Positions 8,395-15,318 of a stretch of 15,931 bases of DNA are shown piece by piece. Where the stretch lies: the NCBI GenBank assembly GCA_016292775.1, contig JAEDFN010000043.1, forward strand, positions 1 to 15,931, read 5' to 3'. A program made the position numbers and the translations under genes. The first letter of the stretch is position 1. Each line of letters starts with the position of its first letter. This DNA is from Paludibacteraceae bacterium. Its GTDB lineage: Bacteria > Bacteroidota > Bacteroidia > Bacteroidales > Paludibacteraceae. The notes under the pieces were generated by a model, which saw nothing but the letters and a program-made list of their open reading frames with translations, made no database searches and was not told the origin of the DNA.

Positions 8395-9594
8395 ATGAAA
8401 TTTTTAAAAAACATTGTAGACAAAGTTGAACCAACCTTCTCGGAAGGGGGAAAACTTTCTATGTTTCATTCGGTATTTGATGGCTTTAAGACTTTCTTAT
8501 TCGTTCCAAACGAGACATCAAAAAGAGGATCACATATCCACGATGTAACCGATTCGAAACGTACAATGATAATGGTGGTAATAGCAGTAATTCCGGCATT
8601 ACTTTTCGGAATGTGGAACGTAGGTTACCAACATTTCATTGCAATAGGTCAGGAGGCAACATTTTGGACTGAATTTGCATTCGGACTTTTGGCATTATTG
8701 CCAACAATCATCGTGTCTTATTTAGTAGGATTAGGCATAGAATTTACCGTAGCCCAATTCAAAGGACACGAGATACAAGAAGGATTCTTGGTTTCAGGTA
8801 TTCTTATTCCGATGATATTACCAATCGACACGCCGCTTTGGATGGTAGCATTAGCCACTGCATTTGCAGTAATTTTTGCCAAAGAGGTATTTGGAGGAAC
8901 CGGATATAATATTTTCAATGTAGCATTAATAGCCCGTGCATTCTTATTCTTTGCATATCCTACAGCGATGAGTGGAGATAGAGTATGGGTGCGCACAAGA
9001 GATGCCTTTTGGTGGGCAGCCGGCGACAAAGTAGACGGATTTACCGGTGCTACACCGCTCGGACAAGTTGCCACATCATCGGCAGGTTACACCGGAATAA
9101 CCGACACAATGGGTAATGACATCACATTTATGGATGCATTCATCGGATGGATTCCGGGTTCTGTAGGAGAAACATCTACAATAGCTATTTTAATAGGTGC
9201 CGCAATACTCTTGATTACAAGAGTAGCAAGTTGGAAAACAATGTTATCCGTATTTGTCGGAGGAGCATTGACAGCAATATTATTCAATATATTCGGATCT
9301 GAAAGCAATGCAGTAGCACAAATGCCATGGTATATGCACCTCGTATTGGGTGGTTTTGCATTTGGTGCCGTATTTATGGCAACAGACCCTGTAACTTCAG
9401 CACGCACAGAAACAGGAAAATGGATTTACGGTTTCCTTATCGGTGTAGTTGCTATCGTAATCAGAGTGCTCAATCCGGGATACCCAGAAGGTATGATGCT
9501 TGCAATATTATTCATGAATATCTTTGGATGCTTGATAGACTACTACGTAGTACAAGCCAATATCAACAAACGTCTAAAACGTGTAAAAAAATAA
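8395..9594 (+). CDS. nqrB: Na+-translocating NADH:quinone reductase subunit B
   Basis: 399 residues; a polytopic inner-membrane subunit related to RnfD that carries covalent FMN and riboflavin and forms much of the Na+ path. The covalent flavin motif is clear: DGFTGATPLGQ with Thr220 as the expected FMN-phosphoester residue (T-G-A-T at 217-220). An amphipathic N-terminus (1-50) precedes about ten hydrophobic segments. Conserved blocks include the loop KGHEIQEGFLVSG, the helix IPMILPIDTPLW and the segment KEVFGGTGYNIFNVALIARAF. The C-terminal half contains MATDPVTSARTETGKW and GYPEGMMLAILFMN, both typical of the family. Flavinylation of the motif normally needs the ApbE transferase, which is not in this window. 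It is separated by 11 bases from nqrC. Confidence 0.97.
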   Translation: MKFLKNIVDKVEPTFSEGGKLSMFHSVFDGFKTFLFVPNETSKRGSHIHDVTDSKRTMIMVVIAVIPALLFGMWNVGYQHFIAIGQEATFWTEFAFGLLALLPTIIVSYLVGLGIEFTVAQFKGHEIQEGFLVSGILIPMILPIDTPLWMVALATAFAVIFAKEVFGGTGYNIFNVALIARAFLFFAYPTAMSGDRVWVRTRDAFWWAAGDKVDGFTGATPLGQVATSSAGYTGITDTMGNDITFMDAFIGWIPGSVGETSTIAILIGAAILLITRVASWKTMLSVFVGGALTAILFNIFGSESNAVAQMPWYMHLVLGGFAFGAVFMATDPVTSARTETGKWIYGFLIGVVAIVIRVLNPGYPEGMMLAILFMNIFGCLIDYYVVQANINKRLKRVKK

Positions 9595-9605
9595 TTGCAT
9601 AAATT

Positions 9606-10364
9606 ATGAATACAAATAAGAATAGTTACACATTAATATATATGGTGATAATCATCACTATAGTATCGTTGCTATTGTCAATCACATCAGGTGTATTAAG
9701 AACACGTCAAGACGAGAATGTGAAACTTGACAAGAAGAAACAAATATTGAGTTCACTCACAGGATTGGACTTCAGTGCAGATGCAGCGGGAGTATATGCC
9801 TCAACCATCAAAGAATACAACATGTTGGATGCAGAAGGCAATACTGTAAAGAACTTAAATCCTGTAGAGGATTTCGATTATCAAGTACAAGAAGGCGAGC
9901 TTCCTATATATATAGCCGAAATAGACGGTTCTACAAAATACATTATTCCTATGAATGGAAATGGACTTTGGGGAGCGATATGGGGTTATATTGCATTGAA
10001 TGAAGACCGCAATACTATCTACGGCATATATTTCAATCACGCAGGTGAGACTCCGGGACTTGGAGCCGAGATTACTAATAAAGTAAAATTCTGTGATCCA
10101 TTCATCGGTAAAGAGCTTATCAAGAATGGAAAATTTGCCTCAATAGCAGTAATGAAAGTGGGACAAAAAGCAGAAGGACAAGACCAAGTAGATGCTATTT
10201 CGGGAGGTACTATCACATCTAAAGGTGTAGAAACTATGCTTCAAACAAGTCTTGGCAAATACGAGAAATTCTTTCTTGCCAAAGAAGAAGCAGTAGCAGA
10301 AGTACCGGTAGCAGAAAACAATGAGATTGTAGAAGTAGAACCAGAAACAGAAGGAGAGAAGTAA
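9606..10364 (+). CDS. nqrC: Na+-translocating NADH:quinone reductase subunit C
   Basis: 252 residues, related to RnfG. One N-terminal membrane helix (about residues 12-31) anchors a periplasmic FMN-binding domain. The covalent FMN motif is DAISGGTITS with Thr202 as the acceptor; most homologues read SGAT, so the third position is Gly here, while the acceptor Thr is kept. The fold-typical block GLWGAIWGYIAL and the motif NHAGETPGLGAEI are both present. After the FMN domain the protein carries an acidic, low-complexity tail of about 27 residues (KEEAVAEVPVAENNEIVE onward) with no counterpart that I know in Vibrio NqrC. The stop is followed directly by nqrD, with one base between TAA and ATG, so translation is probably coupled. 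Confidence 0.96.
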   Translation: MNTNKNSYTLIYMVIIITIVSLLLSITSGVLRTRQDENVKLDKKKQILSSLTGLDFSADAAGVYASTIKEYNMLDAEGNTVKNLNPVEDFDYQVQEGELPIYIAEIDGSTKYIIPMNGNGLWGAIWGYIALNEDRNTIYGIYFNHAGETPGLGAEITNKVKFCDPFIGKELIKNGKFASIAVMKVGQKAEGQDQVDAISGGTITSKGVETMLQTSLGKYEKFFLAKEEAVAEVPVAENNEIVEVEPETEGEK

Positions 10365-10365
10365 T

Positions 10366-10986
10366 ATGAAAGAAGAATTAAAAAATGCGTTACTCGGGCC
10401 ATTAAGCAAGAACAACCCGGTAGCAGTACAAGTGCTCGGTATTTGCTCTGCCTTAGCAGTAACAGTACAATTAAAGCCTGCTATAGTAATGGGACTTTCC
10501 GTTACAATAATTGTAGCAATGGCTAATGTAGTAATCTCATTACTTCGCAATACCGTACCAAATAACGTACGTATCATTGTGCAATTAGTAGTAGTTGCCG
10601 CATTAGTAACTATAGTATCAGAGATATTAAAAGCCTTTTTATACGATTTAAGCGTACAATTATCAGTATATATCGGACTTATCATTACCAACTGTATATT
10701 GATGGGCCGTCTTGAAGCCTTTGCAATGGGCAATAAACCGGGGGCCTCACTATTAGATGGTATAGGTAATGGTATAGGATACGCATGGATATTGATAGTA
10801 GTAGCCTTTTTCCGTGAATTATTAGGGGCCGGAACCTTATTCGGTTACAGAATAATACCGGAATCATTCTATGAAATGGGTTATGTAAACAACGGTATGA
10901 TGATGATGCCTGCAATGGCACTTATCATTGTTGCATGTATTATTTGGGTTCATCGTTCAATAAACAAAGACCTTCAAGAAAAATAA
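10366..10986 (+). CDS. nqrD: Na+-translocating NADH:quinone reductase subunit D
   Basis: 206 residues and six hydrophobic segments; a membrane subunit related to RnfE and paralogous to NqrE. Two cysteines in mirrored half-helices, Cys27 (LGICSALAVT) and Cys110 (TNCILMGRLEAFAM), match the conserved pair that, with the NqrE pair, holds the intramembrane Fe-S centre between NqrC and NqrB. The N-terminus MKEELKNALLGPLSKNNPV and the C-terminal region FRELLGAGTLFG are family hallmarks. It starts one base after the nqrC stop; nqrE starts 6 bases after its own stop. Confidence 0.97.
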   Translation: MKEELKNALLGPLSKNNPVAVQVLGICSALAVTVQLKPAIVMGLSVTIIVAMANVVISLLRNTVPNNVRIIVQLVVVAALVTIVSEILKAFLYDLSVQLSVYIGLIITNCILMGRLEAFAMGNKPGASLLDGIGNGIGYAWILIVVAFFRELLGAGTLFGYRIIPESFYEMGYVNNGMMMMPAMALIIVACIIWVHRSINKDLQEK

Positions 10987-10992
10987 TAGATT

Positions 10993-11637
10993 ATGGAACA
11001 CGCATTAAGTTTATTTATAAGTTCGATATTTTCGGACAATATGATATTCGCATACTTCCTTGGTATGTGTTCATACCTTGCAGTATCGAAAAATGTAAAG
11101 ACATCTGTAGGTCTTGGAATAGCAGTAACCGCTGTGCTATTAATAACCTTACCGGTGAACTATTATTTATACACCGGCATATTGCAAAAAGGAGCATTAT
11201 CATGGTTAGGCGAAGGCTTTGCAGATTTGGACTTAAGTTATTTGAGTTTGATATTATTTATTGCAGTAATTGCAGCTATTGTACAATTGGTAGAGATGAT
11301 TGTTGAAAAATTTTCTCCATCATTGTATGCCTCATTAGGTATTTTCTTACCACTTATAGCAGTAAACTGTGCCATCATGGGAGGATCACTCTTCATGCAA
11401 CAGAGAGTAGGATTGGAAGCAACCGATCCGAAAGCACTCACCGGCATAGTAGATGTAATAGCCTATGCATTAGGATCCGGAATTGGATGGGCATTTGCAA
11501 TTGTAGGCCTTGCAGCTATACGCGAGAAGATGGAATATTCAGATGTACCTGCACCACTAAAAGGGCTTGGTATAACATTTATCACTGTAGGCCTTATGGC
11601 AATGGCATTCCTCTGCTTCTCAGGTTTGAAAATATAA
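10993..11637 (+). CDS. nqrE: Na+-translocating NADH:quinone reductase subunit E
   Basis: 214 residues and six membrane segments; a subunit related to RnfA, with topology inverted with respect to NqrD. It carries the matching cysteine pair, Cys26 (FLGMCSYLAVSK) and Cys126 (AVNCAIMGGSLFM), which completes the four-Cys Fe-S site at the NqrD/NqrE interface. The opening MEHALSLFISSIFSDNMIF and the segment LAAIREKMEYSDVPAPLKG are typical of NqrE. An ordinary operon member, with 38 bases before nqrF. Confidence 0.97.
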   Translation: MEHALSLFISSIFSDNMIFAYFLGMCSYLAVSKNVKTSVGLGIAVTAVLLITLPVNYYLYTGILQKGALSWLGEGFADLDLSYLSLILFIAVIAAIVQLVEMIVEKFSPSLYASLGIFLPLIAVNCAIMGGSLFMQQRVGLEATDPKALTGIVDVIAYALGSGIGWAFAIVGLAAIREKMEYSDVPAPLKGLGITFITVGLMAMAFLCFSGLKI

Positions 11638-11675
11638 AAGTTCAATTATTATTAAACACTAAACATTAAACAGAT

Positions 11676-12962
11676 ATGTTATTAGCAATAAATACAATGG
11701 CGACTCTAACAAGTTTGGTGGTATTTTTAGCAGTAATCATCATACTCGTAATCATCTTGCTCATTGCAAAACGCTATTTAGTAGCATCCGGCAATGTAAA
11801 GATTCGCCTCAATGGAGAAAAAGATGTAGAAGTGGCAGCGGGAGGATCGTTATTAAATGCGATGGCAACAAGTGGAATATTTCTACCATCAGCATGCGGT
11901 GGAAAAGGATCTTGTGGACAATGTCGTTGTCAAGTAGATGAAGGAGGTGGAGAGATACTCCCTACCGAAACAGTACACTTCTCACGCAAACAGATGAAAG
12001 ACAATTGGCGTCTTGGCTGTCAAGTGAAAGTAAAAGGAGACATGGCAATACGAGTACCGGAATCAGTACTTGGAGTTAAAGAGTGGGAATGTACGGTAAT
12101 TTCCAACAAAAACGTTGCAACATTCATTAAAGAGTTTATTGTTGCTCTTCCGGAAGGGGAACATATGGACTTTATCCCTGGTTCGTATGCACAGATAAAG
12201 ATTCCTGCATATAGCATGGATTACGACAAAGACATTGACAAATCACTTATTGGAGAAGAATATCTTCCTGCATGGGAAAAATTCGGTTTGTTTGGTTTAA
12301 AATGTACCAATACAGAGCCAACAATCCGTGCCTATTCTATGGCGAACTATCCTGCAGAAGGAGATAGAATAATGCTTACAGTACGTATCGCTACTCCACC
12401 ATTCAAACCAAAAGAGCAAGGACCGGGCTTCCAAGATGTAATGCCTGGTATAGCATCTTCATATATCTTCACATTAAAACCTGGAGATAAAGTAATTATG
12501 TCAGGTCCTTACGGAGACTTCCACCCAATTTTCGACTCTACAGCAGAGATGATGTGGGTAGGTGGTGGTGCCGGTATGGCTCCATTGCGTGCTCAAATTA
12601 TGCATATGACACATACATTACGCACGACAAACCGTAAGATGTCTTATTTCTACGGAGCACGTGCTCTTAATGAGGTATTCTATCTTGAGGACTTCCTTGC
12701 GCTTGAGAAAGAGTTCCCTAACTTCTCATTCCATCTTGCACTCGACCGTCCGGACCCTGCGGCAGATGCTGCCGGTGTTAAATACACTCCGGGCTTTGTA
12801 CACAATGTTATATATGAAACATATCTTAAGGACCATGAAGCTCCTGAGGATATTGAATACTACATGTGCGGTCCTGGTCCTATGAGTAAAGCAGTAGAAA
12901 ATATGCTTGACAGCCTTGGAGTGCCGAAAGAGAACTTGATGTATGATAATTTCGGTGGATAG
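11676..12962 (+). CDS. nqrF: Na+-translocating NADH:quinone reductase subunit F (NADH dehydrogenase module)
   Basis: 428 residues; the entry point for electrons from NADH. Order of parts: one N-terminal membrane helix (about 11-31); a ferredoxin-type [2Fe-2S] domain with Cys74, Cys80, Cys83 and Cys115 (the spacing equals that of Vibrio NqrF); an FAD domain with the RAYS motif at Arg218-Ser221; and an NADH-binding domain with GGGAGMAPLRAQ and a C-terminal MCGPGPMSKAV followed by the conserved end YDNFGG. About 20 residues longer than Vibrio NqrF, part of it at the N-terminus, where MLLAINTMATLTSL precedes the helix. A second Met at residue 8 is a possible alternative start. It is the last gene of the operon; a strong terminator begins 18 bases after the stop. 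Confidence 0.97.
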   Translation: MLLAINTMATLTSLVVFLAVIIILVIILLIAKRYLVASGNVKIRLNGEKDVEVAAGGSLLNAMATSGIFLPSACGGKGSCGQCRCQVDEGGGEILPTETVHFSRKQMKDNWRLGCQVKVKGDMAIRVPESVLGVKEWECTVISNKNVATFIKEFIVALPEGEHMDFIPGSYAQIKIPAYSMDYDKDIDKSLIGEEYLPAWEKFGLFGLKCTNTEPTIRAYSMANYPAEGDRIMLTVRIATPPFKPKEQGPGFQDVMPGIASSYIFTLKPGDKVIMSGPYGDFHPIFDSTAEMMWVGGGAGMAPLRAQIMHMTHTLRTTNRKMSYFYGARALNEVFYLEDFLALEKEFPNFSFHLALDRPDPAADAAGVKYTPGFVHNVIYETYLKDHEAPEDIEYYMCGPGPMSKAVENMLDSLGVPKENLMYDNFGG

Positions 12963-12981
12963 AAAACGAATTAATCTTCAT

Positions 12982-13022
12982 AAAAAAAAAGCAAACGTAA
13001 ATTATTACGTTTGCTTTTTTTT
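12982..13022 (+). terminator. Rho-independent terminator of the nqr operon
   Basis: A perfect 10-bp stem (GCAAACGTAA at 12991-13000, TTACGTTTGC at 13005-13014) has a 4-base loop. It is extended by an A-run before (12983-12990) and a T-run after (13015-13022), so it could also act in the opposite direction. Confidence 0.95.
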
Positions 13023-13038
13023 ATAAAATAATTTGATT

Positions 13039-13112
13039 ATTCTATAGCGTCTCAATATCCTGAATATATTGGAAAATATATTGTGAAAATCGAGGATAGT
13101 AATATAACTTAG
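13039..13112 (+). pseudogene. Duplicated 3' fragment of the downstream lipoprotein gene
   Basis: From 13041 to 13106 the DNA aligns without gaps to 15697-15762 inside the lipoprotein gene at 15319-15849, with four differences in 66 bases. In the same frame it reads SIASQYPEYIGKYIVKIEDS, then NIT and a stop (TAG at 13110-13112). The intact gene has His and Gly in place of the Tyr and Ser, at residues 132 and 146. The copy begins about 17 bases after the nqr terminator and breaks off where IS-like sequence starts. The 5' part and the last 28 codons of the gene are absent, so this is a gene remnant and not a gene. Confidence 0.85.
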
Positions 13113-13349
13113 ACTAAAAAAGTTGTCACTTTAGGAGTCAAAAAGGGAGTGGCAATGAAGCACAAGACAAAAAAGAACGCGTATATAATAAATTTAGGTA
13201 CGAAACACGAGAAGTATGCAAAAAAAGAGCTGACATTCATCATCGCCTTCTGCAATGACGAAAGGCCATACTTGAACATAGAGAAGCATACGCCGTCCAT
13301 AGCGCACACCCAAACCGTGCCACATCAGCAAATTTGGAAAAATACTTGA
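13107..13349 (+). mobile_element. Relic of an IS3-family insertion sequence
   Basis: The stretch from about 13107 begins with GACTAAAAAAGTTGTCAC, which shares the core AAAAAGTTG with the IS end at 15878 and with many IS3/IS150-type terminal repeats. It then runs into a transposase C-terminus (see the pseudogene entry). OrfA and the DDE catalytic core are missing, and no matching right terminal repeat is seen before 13380, so the element is internally and terminally deleted. It is less AT-rich than the flanking accessory DNA. The element boundaries are approximate. Confidence 0.6.
13149..13349 (+). pseudogene. C-terminal fragment of an IS3-family OrfB transposase
   Basis: The last 40 residues, ELTFIIAFCNDERPYLNIEK then HTPSIAHTQTVPHQQIWKNT, fit the IS3/IS150 OrfB C-terminus: the 'YNxERPHxSL' signature (here CNDERPYLNI), followed by 'xTPxxAH' and a 'WKN' end. 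The preceding part (MAMKHKTKKNAYIINLGTKH) does not match the DDE core and probably crosses a deletion junction. No Asp-Asp-Glu triad remains, so it cannot be an active transposase. The frame opens with GTG at 13149 or ATG at 13155, but I do not think this is a translated gene. Confidence 0.65.
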
Positions 13350-13357
13350 AGAATTTT

Positions 13358-13388
13358 TTTGTTTTTAAAAAAAATAATTATATCTTTG
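13358..13388 (+). promoter_or_regulatory. Bacteroides-type promoter in the accessory region
   Basis: TTTG at 13358-13361 (-33) is followed after 19 bases by TATCTTTG at 13381-13388 (-7), a full match to the TTTG-N19-21-TAnnTTTG consensus. Transcription would start around 13394. No good ORF follows for 400 bases, so it drives either a non-coding RNA or a long leader of the peptidase operon. Confidence 0.7.
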
Positions 13389-13393
13389 CCCAT

Positions 13394-13602
13394 AATTCTA
13401 AACAAAAAGGCGCAACCAAGTCAGTGAAACTGGCATGAAAGGGTTAACCCTTTCAGTTGTAAGAGAAATATGCAGTCAATACATCAAATCCAACTGACAA
13501 TCAATGCGTTATAGAAATTAGAAAAGGTAAACATTACTAGTGGGATAATAGTTATTGTTATAACCAGTTAGGTTTAACTCTCGAAAAATTGACAACCTTT
13601 TT
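13394..13602 (+). ncRNA. Candidate structured RNA (unclassified)
   Basis: This non-coding stretch of about 209 bases follows a consensus promoter. It contains nested long-range pairings in the right order: AAAAAGG (13404-13410) with CCTTTTT (13596-13602), AACC (13414-13417) with GGTT (13571-13574), and AACTGG (13428-13433) with CCAGTT (13564-13569). Inside are a perfect 20-bp palindrome (13436-13455) and a local CAGTTG/CAACTG pair (13454-13459 with 13491-13496). The 3' arm of the closing stem ends in five T, which could serve as a terminator. The size and the closed ends recall regulatory RNAs such as 6S RNA, but I see no diagnostic motif and do not assign it. It could instead be the 5' leader of the peptidase operon. 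Confidence 0.35.
13436..13455. repeat. 20-bp perfect palindrome
   Basis: The half-site TGAAAGGGTT is followed at once by its exact reverse complement, with no spacer. As RNA it would form a hairpin with a small strained loop. As DNA it would suit a dimeric regulator, placed about 48 bases after the -7 element at 13381. Confidence 0.8.
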
Positions 13603-13621
13603 CAGTTAAGGTCAATATATA

Positions 13622-13630
13622 TATACTTTG
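13622..13630 (+). promoter_or_regulatory. Weak candidate promoter for the peptidase operon
   Basis: TATACTTTG resembles TAnnTTTG with one extra base between the two parts; a T-run near 13598-13602 lies in the -33 position. It is less convincing than the promoter at 13358-13388. Confidence 0.25.
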
Positions 13631-13651
13631 TTTGCAAAATAATTTATAAAT

Positions 13652-13714
13652 ATGAAATACAAATTGTACATATATAATTCTTGCTTAGTCTTTAGCACTA
13701 CCGGCCCGATATAA
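13652..13714 (+). CDS. Possible 20-residue leader peptide
   Basis: An ATG at 13652 opens a short frame, MKYKLYIYNSCLVFSTTGPI, ending at TAA 13712-13714, 83 bases upstream of the peptidase start. Three Tyr codons occur in the first eight. Its last codons and stop lie in the left arm and start of the loop of the hairpin at 13703-13741, an arrangement seen in translation-controlled leaders. There is no visible ribosome binding site and AT-rich DNA makes short frames by chance, so this is tentative. Confidence 0.2.
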   Translation: MKYKLYIYNSCLVFSTTGPI

Positions 13715-13741
13715 TATTTGGTTATATATATTTATCGGGCC
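13703..13741. repeat. GC-rich hairpin upstream of the peptidase gene
   Basis: GGCCCGATA at 13703-13711 pairs perfectly with TATCGGGCC at 13733-13741 over a 21-base AT-rich loop. It stands out in DNA that is otherwise nearly all A and T. No T-run follows (CACATAAAG), so it is not a classical terminator. It may be a leader or operator structure for the operon that starts at 13798. Confidence 0.7.
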
Positions 13742-13797
13742 ACATAAAGTATTGAATATAAAATAATTAACAAATAAATTTTAAAATATTTTTAACA

Positions 13798-15306
13798 ATG
13801 ATGAAAATAATAATAATTTTAATATTAAGCATCTTTTTAGAGGGATGCAATAATCTATTAATCAATCAAGATATTATTCAGTATTCGCCACAAAATATTG
13901 AAGATAATCAACATAAAATTTATAATATACCAATGCTATCTGAATCTGAATTAAATAAATTAGCAACTAATGATGGAATTATAAATTATAAATATGCTCG
14001 TCAATATGCTTATACTGAATTTATTTCTAATATAGAATTGTTTTATCCTCAATATAAAGAAGTCGTATACAACTCTATTAAGAGTAATTTACCACCTTAT
14101 ATTACATTTACTAATAGACCCGCTGTAGTTTTTAACTACGATGAAAATCCAAAATTTTATGAATTTGGTATTTTGTGTGAGAATAATTTAATAGGAACAG
14201 TAGTAGTATCAGCTTCTCCAAATGAGAAAGAAACAATTATAGAAAGAGTTTATACAGAACCAATGGAATATAACTCTAATTTGTTTTTATACAAAAGATA
14301 TCTAGGTAAATATCCAAACGTATACTATGGCTATTCTTCTGACAATCTATTTCTAAATATTTCAACAGATAGCAATGATATAAAATTAATTCCAATTTCA
14401 CAAAAAGAATGGTTAATAGATGAAGAAAATATATTAAATTATTATCCTGAAGAAGAGCTAGATTCTATAAATGAGGAATTAATAAGATCATCCAATATTA
14501 CCATATATCAACACATAAATAATCTTATTGATTCTCAAGCAGTCGCAAATACATGGTGGGTTAACATAAACAATCCGAATACATATTTTTTAGGAACAGA
14601 TTCAATCACTAATCAATTTTATTTGTCTAAACCACAAAGAGAAAAAATTTTAAATGAATTTGAAAACAACGATTTAACTAATACAATATTTTTAGAAGAA
14701 TATCAAAACGATAAAATTTTAAATACTATATGGAGTGGTGCATGTGGTCCCACAATAATGAGTTGGTTATATAGAGGAAAATTTAATAGTTACCATGGAT
14801 TTTATATACCATTGAAAGGAGATTATCATCCTAAAATAAAAAAAATAGTTTCTAAATACTCTACATATAACTATTATAGAGACCCTGCTTATAAAAACAA
14901 CGAAGTATATCCAATAAGTATGAAACTTGATAGTGGATTATATTATCAATGGTATAAAAGGACTTTATGGGCATTTGGAGAAAAAGCATTATATGAATTG
15001 GGAATGTCTAGAGGACTTAGAGAAGCAACAGATGAACAATATGATATAAAATCTTTAATAGAAAAAAAATCCATAAAATGGATGAAAGAACAAAAAGAGC
15101 CAATTATCATTGTAACATCAACAAAAGCAGGTCCACACTACATCGCAGCTATTGGATTAGGTTATACTATTAAAAAAAATAAAAAAGAAAAATGTTATTT
15201 CTATATTTTTGATAATGGTTATTTTACTAAAAACAACAATTTTACGCCATGCTGGATAAAATCATCAGCAGGAATTTTATATTATGGATGGAATAAAAAA
15301 CATTAA
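13798..15306 (+). CDS. Lipoprotein with a papain-like (C39-like) cysteine peptidase domain
   Basis: 502 residues. The signal peptide is short and ends at Cys17 in FLEGCNN, a lipobox with an unusual Glu at -2. The N-terminal 300 residues do not match anything I can name; the block from YARQYAYTEFISNIELFYPQ to GTVVVSASPNEKETIIE (about 63-150) has the look of a propeptide or inhibitory domain. The C-terminal 200 residues show the order expected of a papain-fold peptidase: WSGACGPTIMSWLYRG with nucleophile Cys316, AGPHYIAAIGLGY with His447, and FYIFDNGY with Asp472/Asn473. The Gln usually found about six residues before the Cys (oxyanion hole) is not there; Thr310 is in that place. Codon use is far more AT-rich than in nqr, and IS remains flank the locus, suggesting transfer. 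The ATG at 13801 is an equally possible start. Lipidation would place it in the outer or inner membrane. The peptidase role is inferred from motifs only. Confidence 0.65.
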   Translation: MMKIIIILILSIFLEGCNNLLINQDIIQYSPQNIEDNQHKIYNIPMLSESELNKLATNDGIINYKYARQYAYTEFISNIELFYPQYKEVVYNSIKSNLPPYITFTNRPAVVFNYDENPKFYEFGILCENNLIGTVVVSASPNEKETIIERVYTEPMEYNSNLFLYKRYLGKYPNVYYGYSSDNLFLNISTDSNDIKLIPISQKEWLIDEENILNYYPEEELDSINEELIRSSNITIYQHINNLIDSQAVANTWWVNINNPNTYFLGTDSITNQFYLSKPQREKILNEFENNDLTNTIFLEEYQNDKILNTIWSGACGPTIMSWLYRGKFNSYHGFYIPLKGDYHPKIKKIVSKYSTYNYYRDPAYKNNEVYPISMKLDSGLYYQWYKRTLWAFGEKALYELGMSRGLREATDEQYDIKSLIEKKSIKWMKEQKEPIIIVTSTKAGPHYIAAIGLGYTIKKNKKEKCYFYIFDNGYFTKNNNFTPCWIKSSAGILYYGWNKKH

Positions 15307-15318
15307 AAACAAATAATT

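Noticed and set aside
7078..12217. Many antisense frames of 60-200 codons across the nqr genes and further frames opposite the AsmA-like gene
   Set aside because: All lie opposite well-identified genes with clear family motifs, have low-complexity or frame-shadow composition, and lack their own control signals.
7002..12962. Interpretation of the operon as Rnf instead of Nqr
   Set aside because: The presence of NqrA, NqrB and a ferredoxin-reductase-type NqrF, and the absence of RnfB/RnfC Fe-S cluster motifs, settle it as Nqr.
13109..13309. Minus-strand 66-codon frame opposite the IS relic
   Set aside because: It is the antisense shadow of the transposase fragment, shows no family pattern, and has no promoter or start context.
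13394..13602. Assignment of the candidate structured RNA as 6S RNA or tmRNA
   Set aside because: Size and closed ends fit loosely with 6S RNA, but a large asymmetric internal loop remains and no diagnostic conserved segment is visible. There is no tRNA-like part or tag frame for tmRNA.
13703..13741. Hairpin as a rho-independent terminator
   Set aside because: The stem is good, but CACATAAAG follows it with no T-run, and the operon it would cut off begins downstream.
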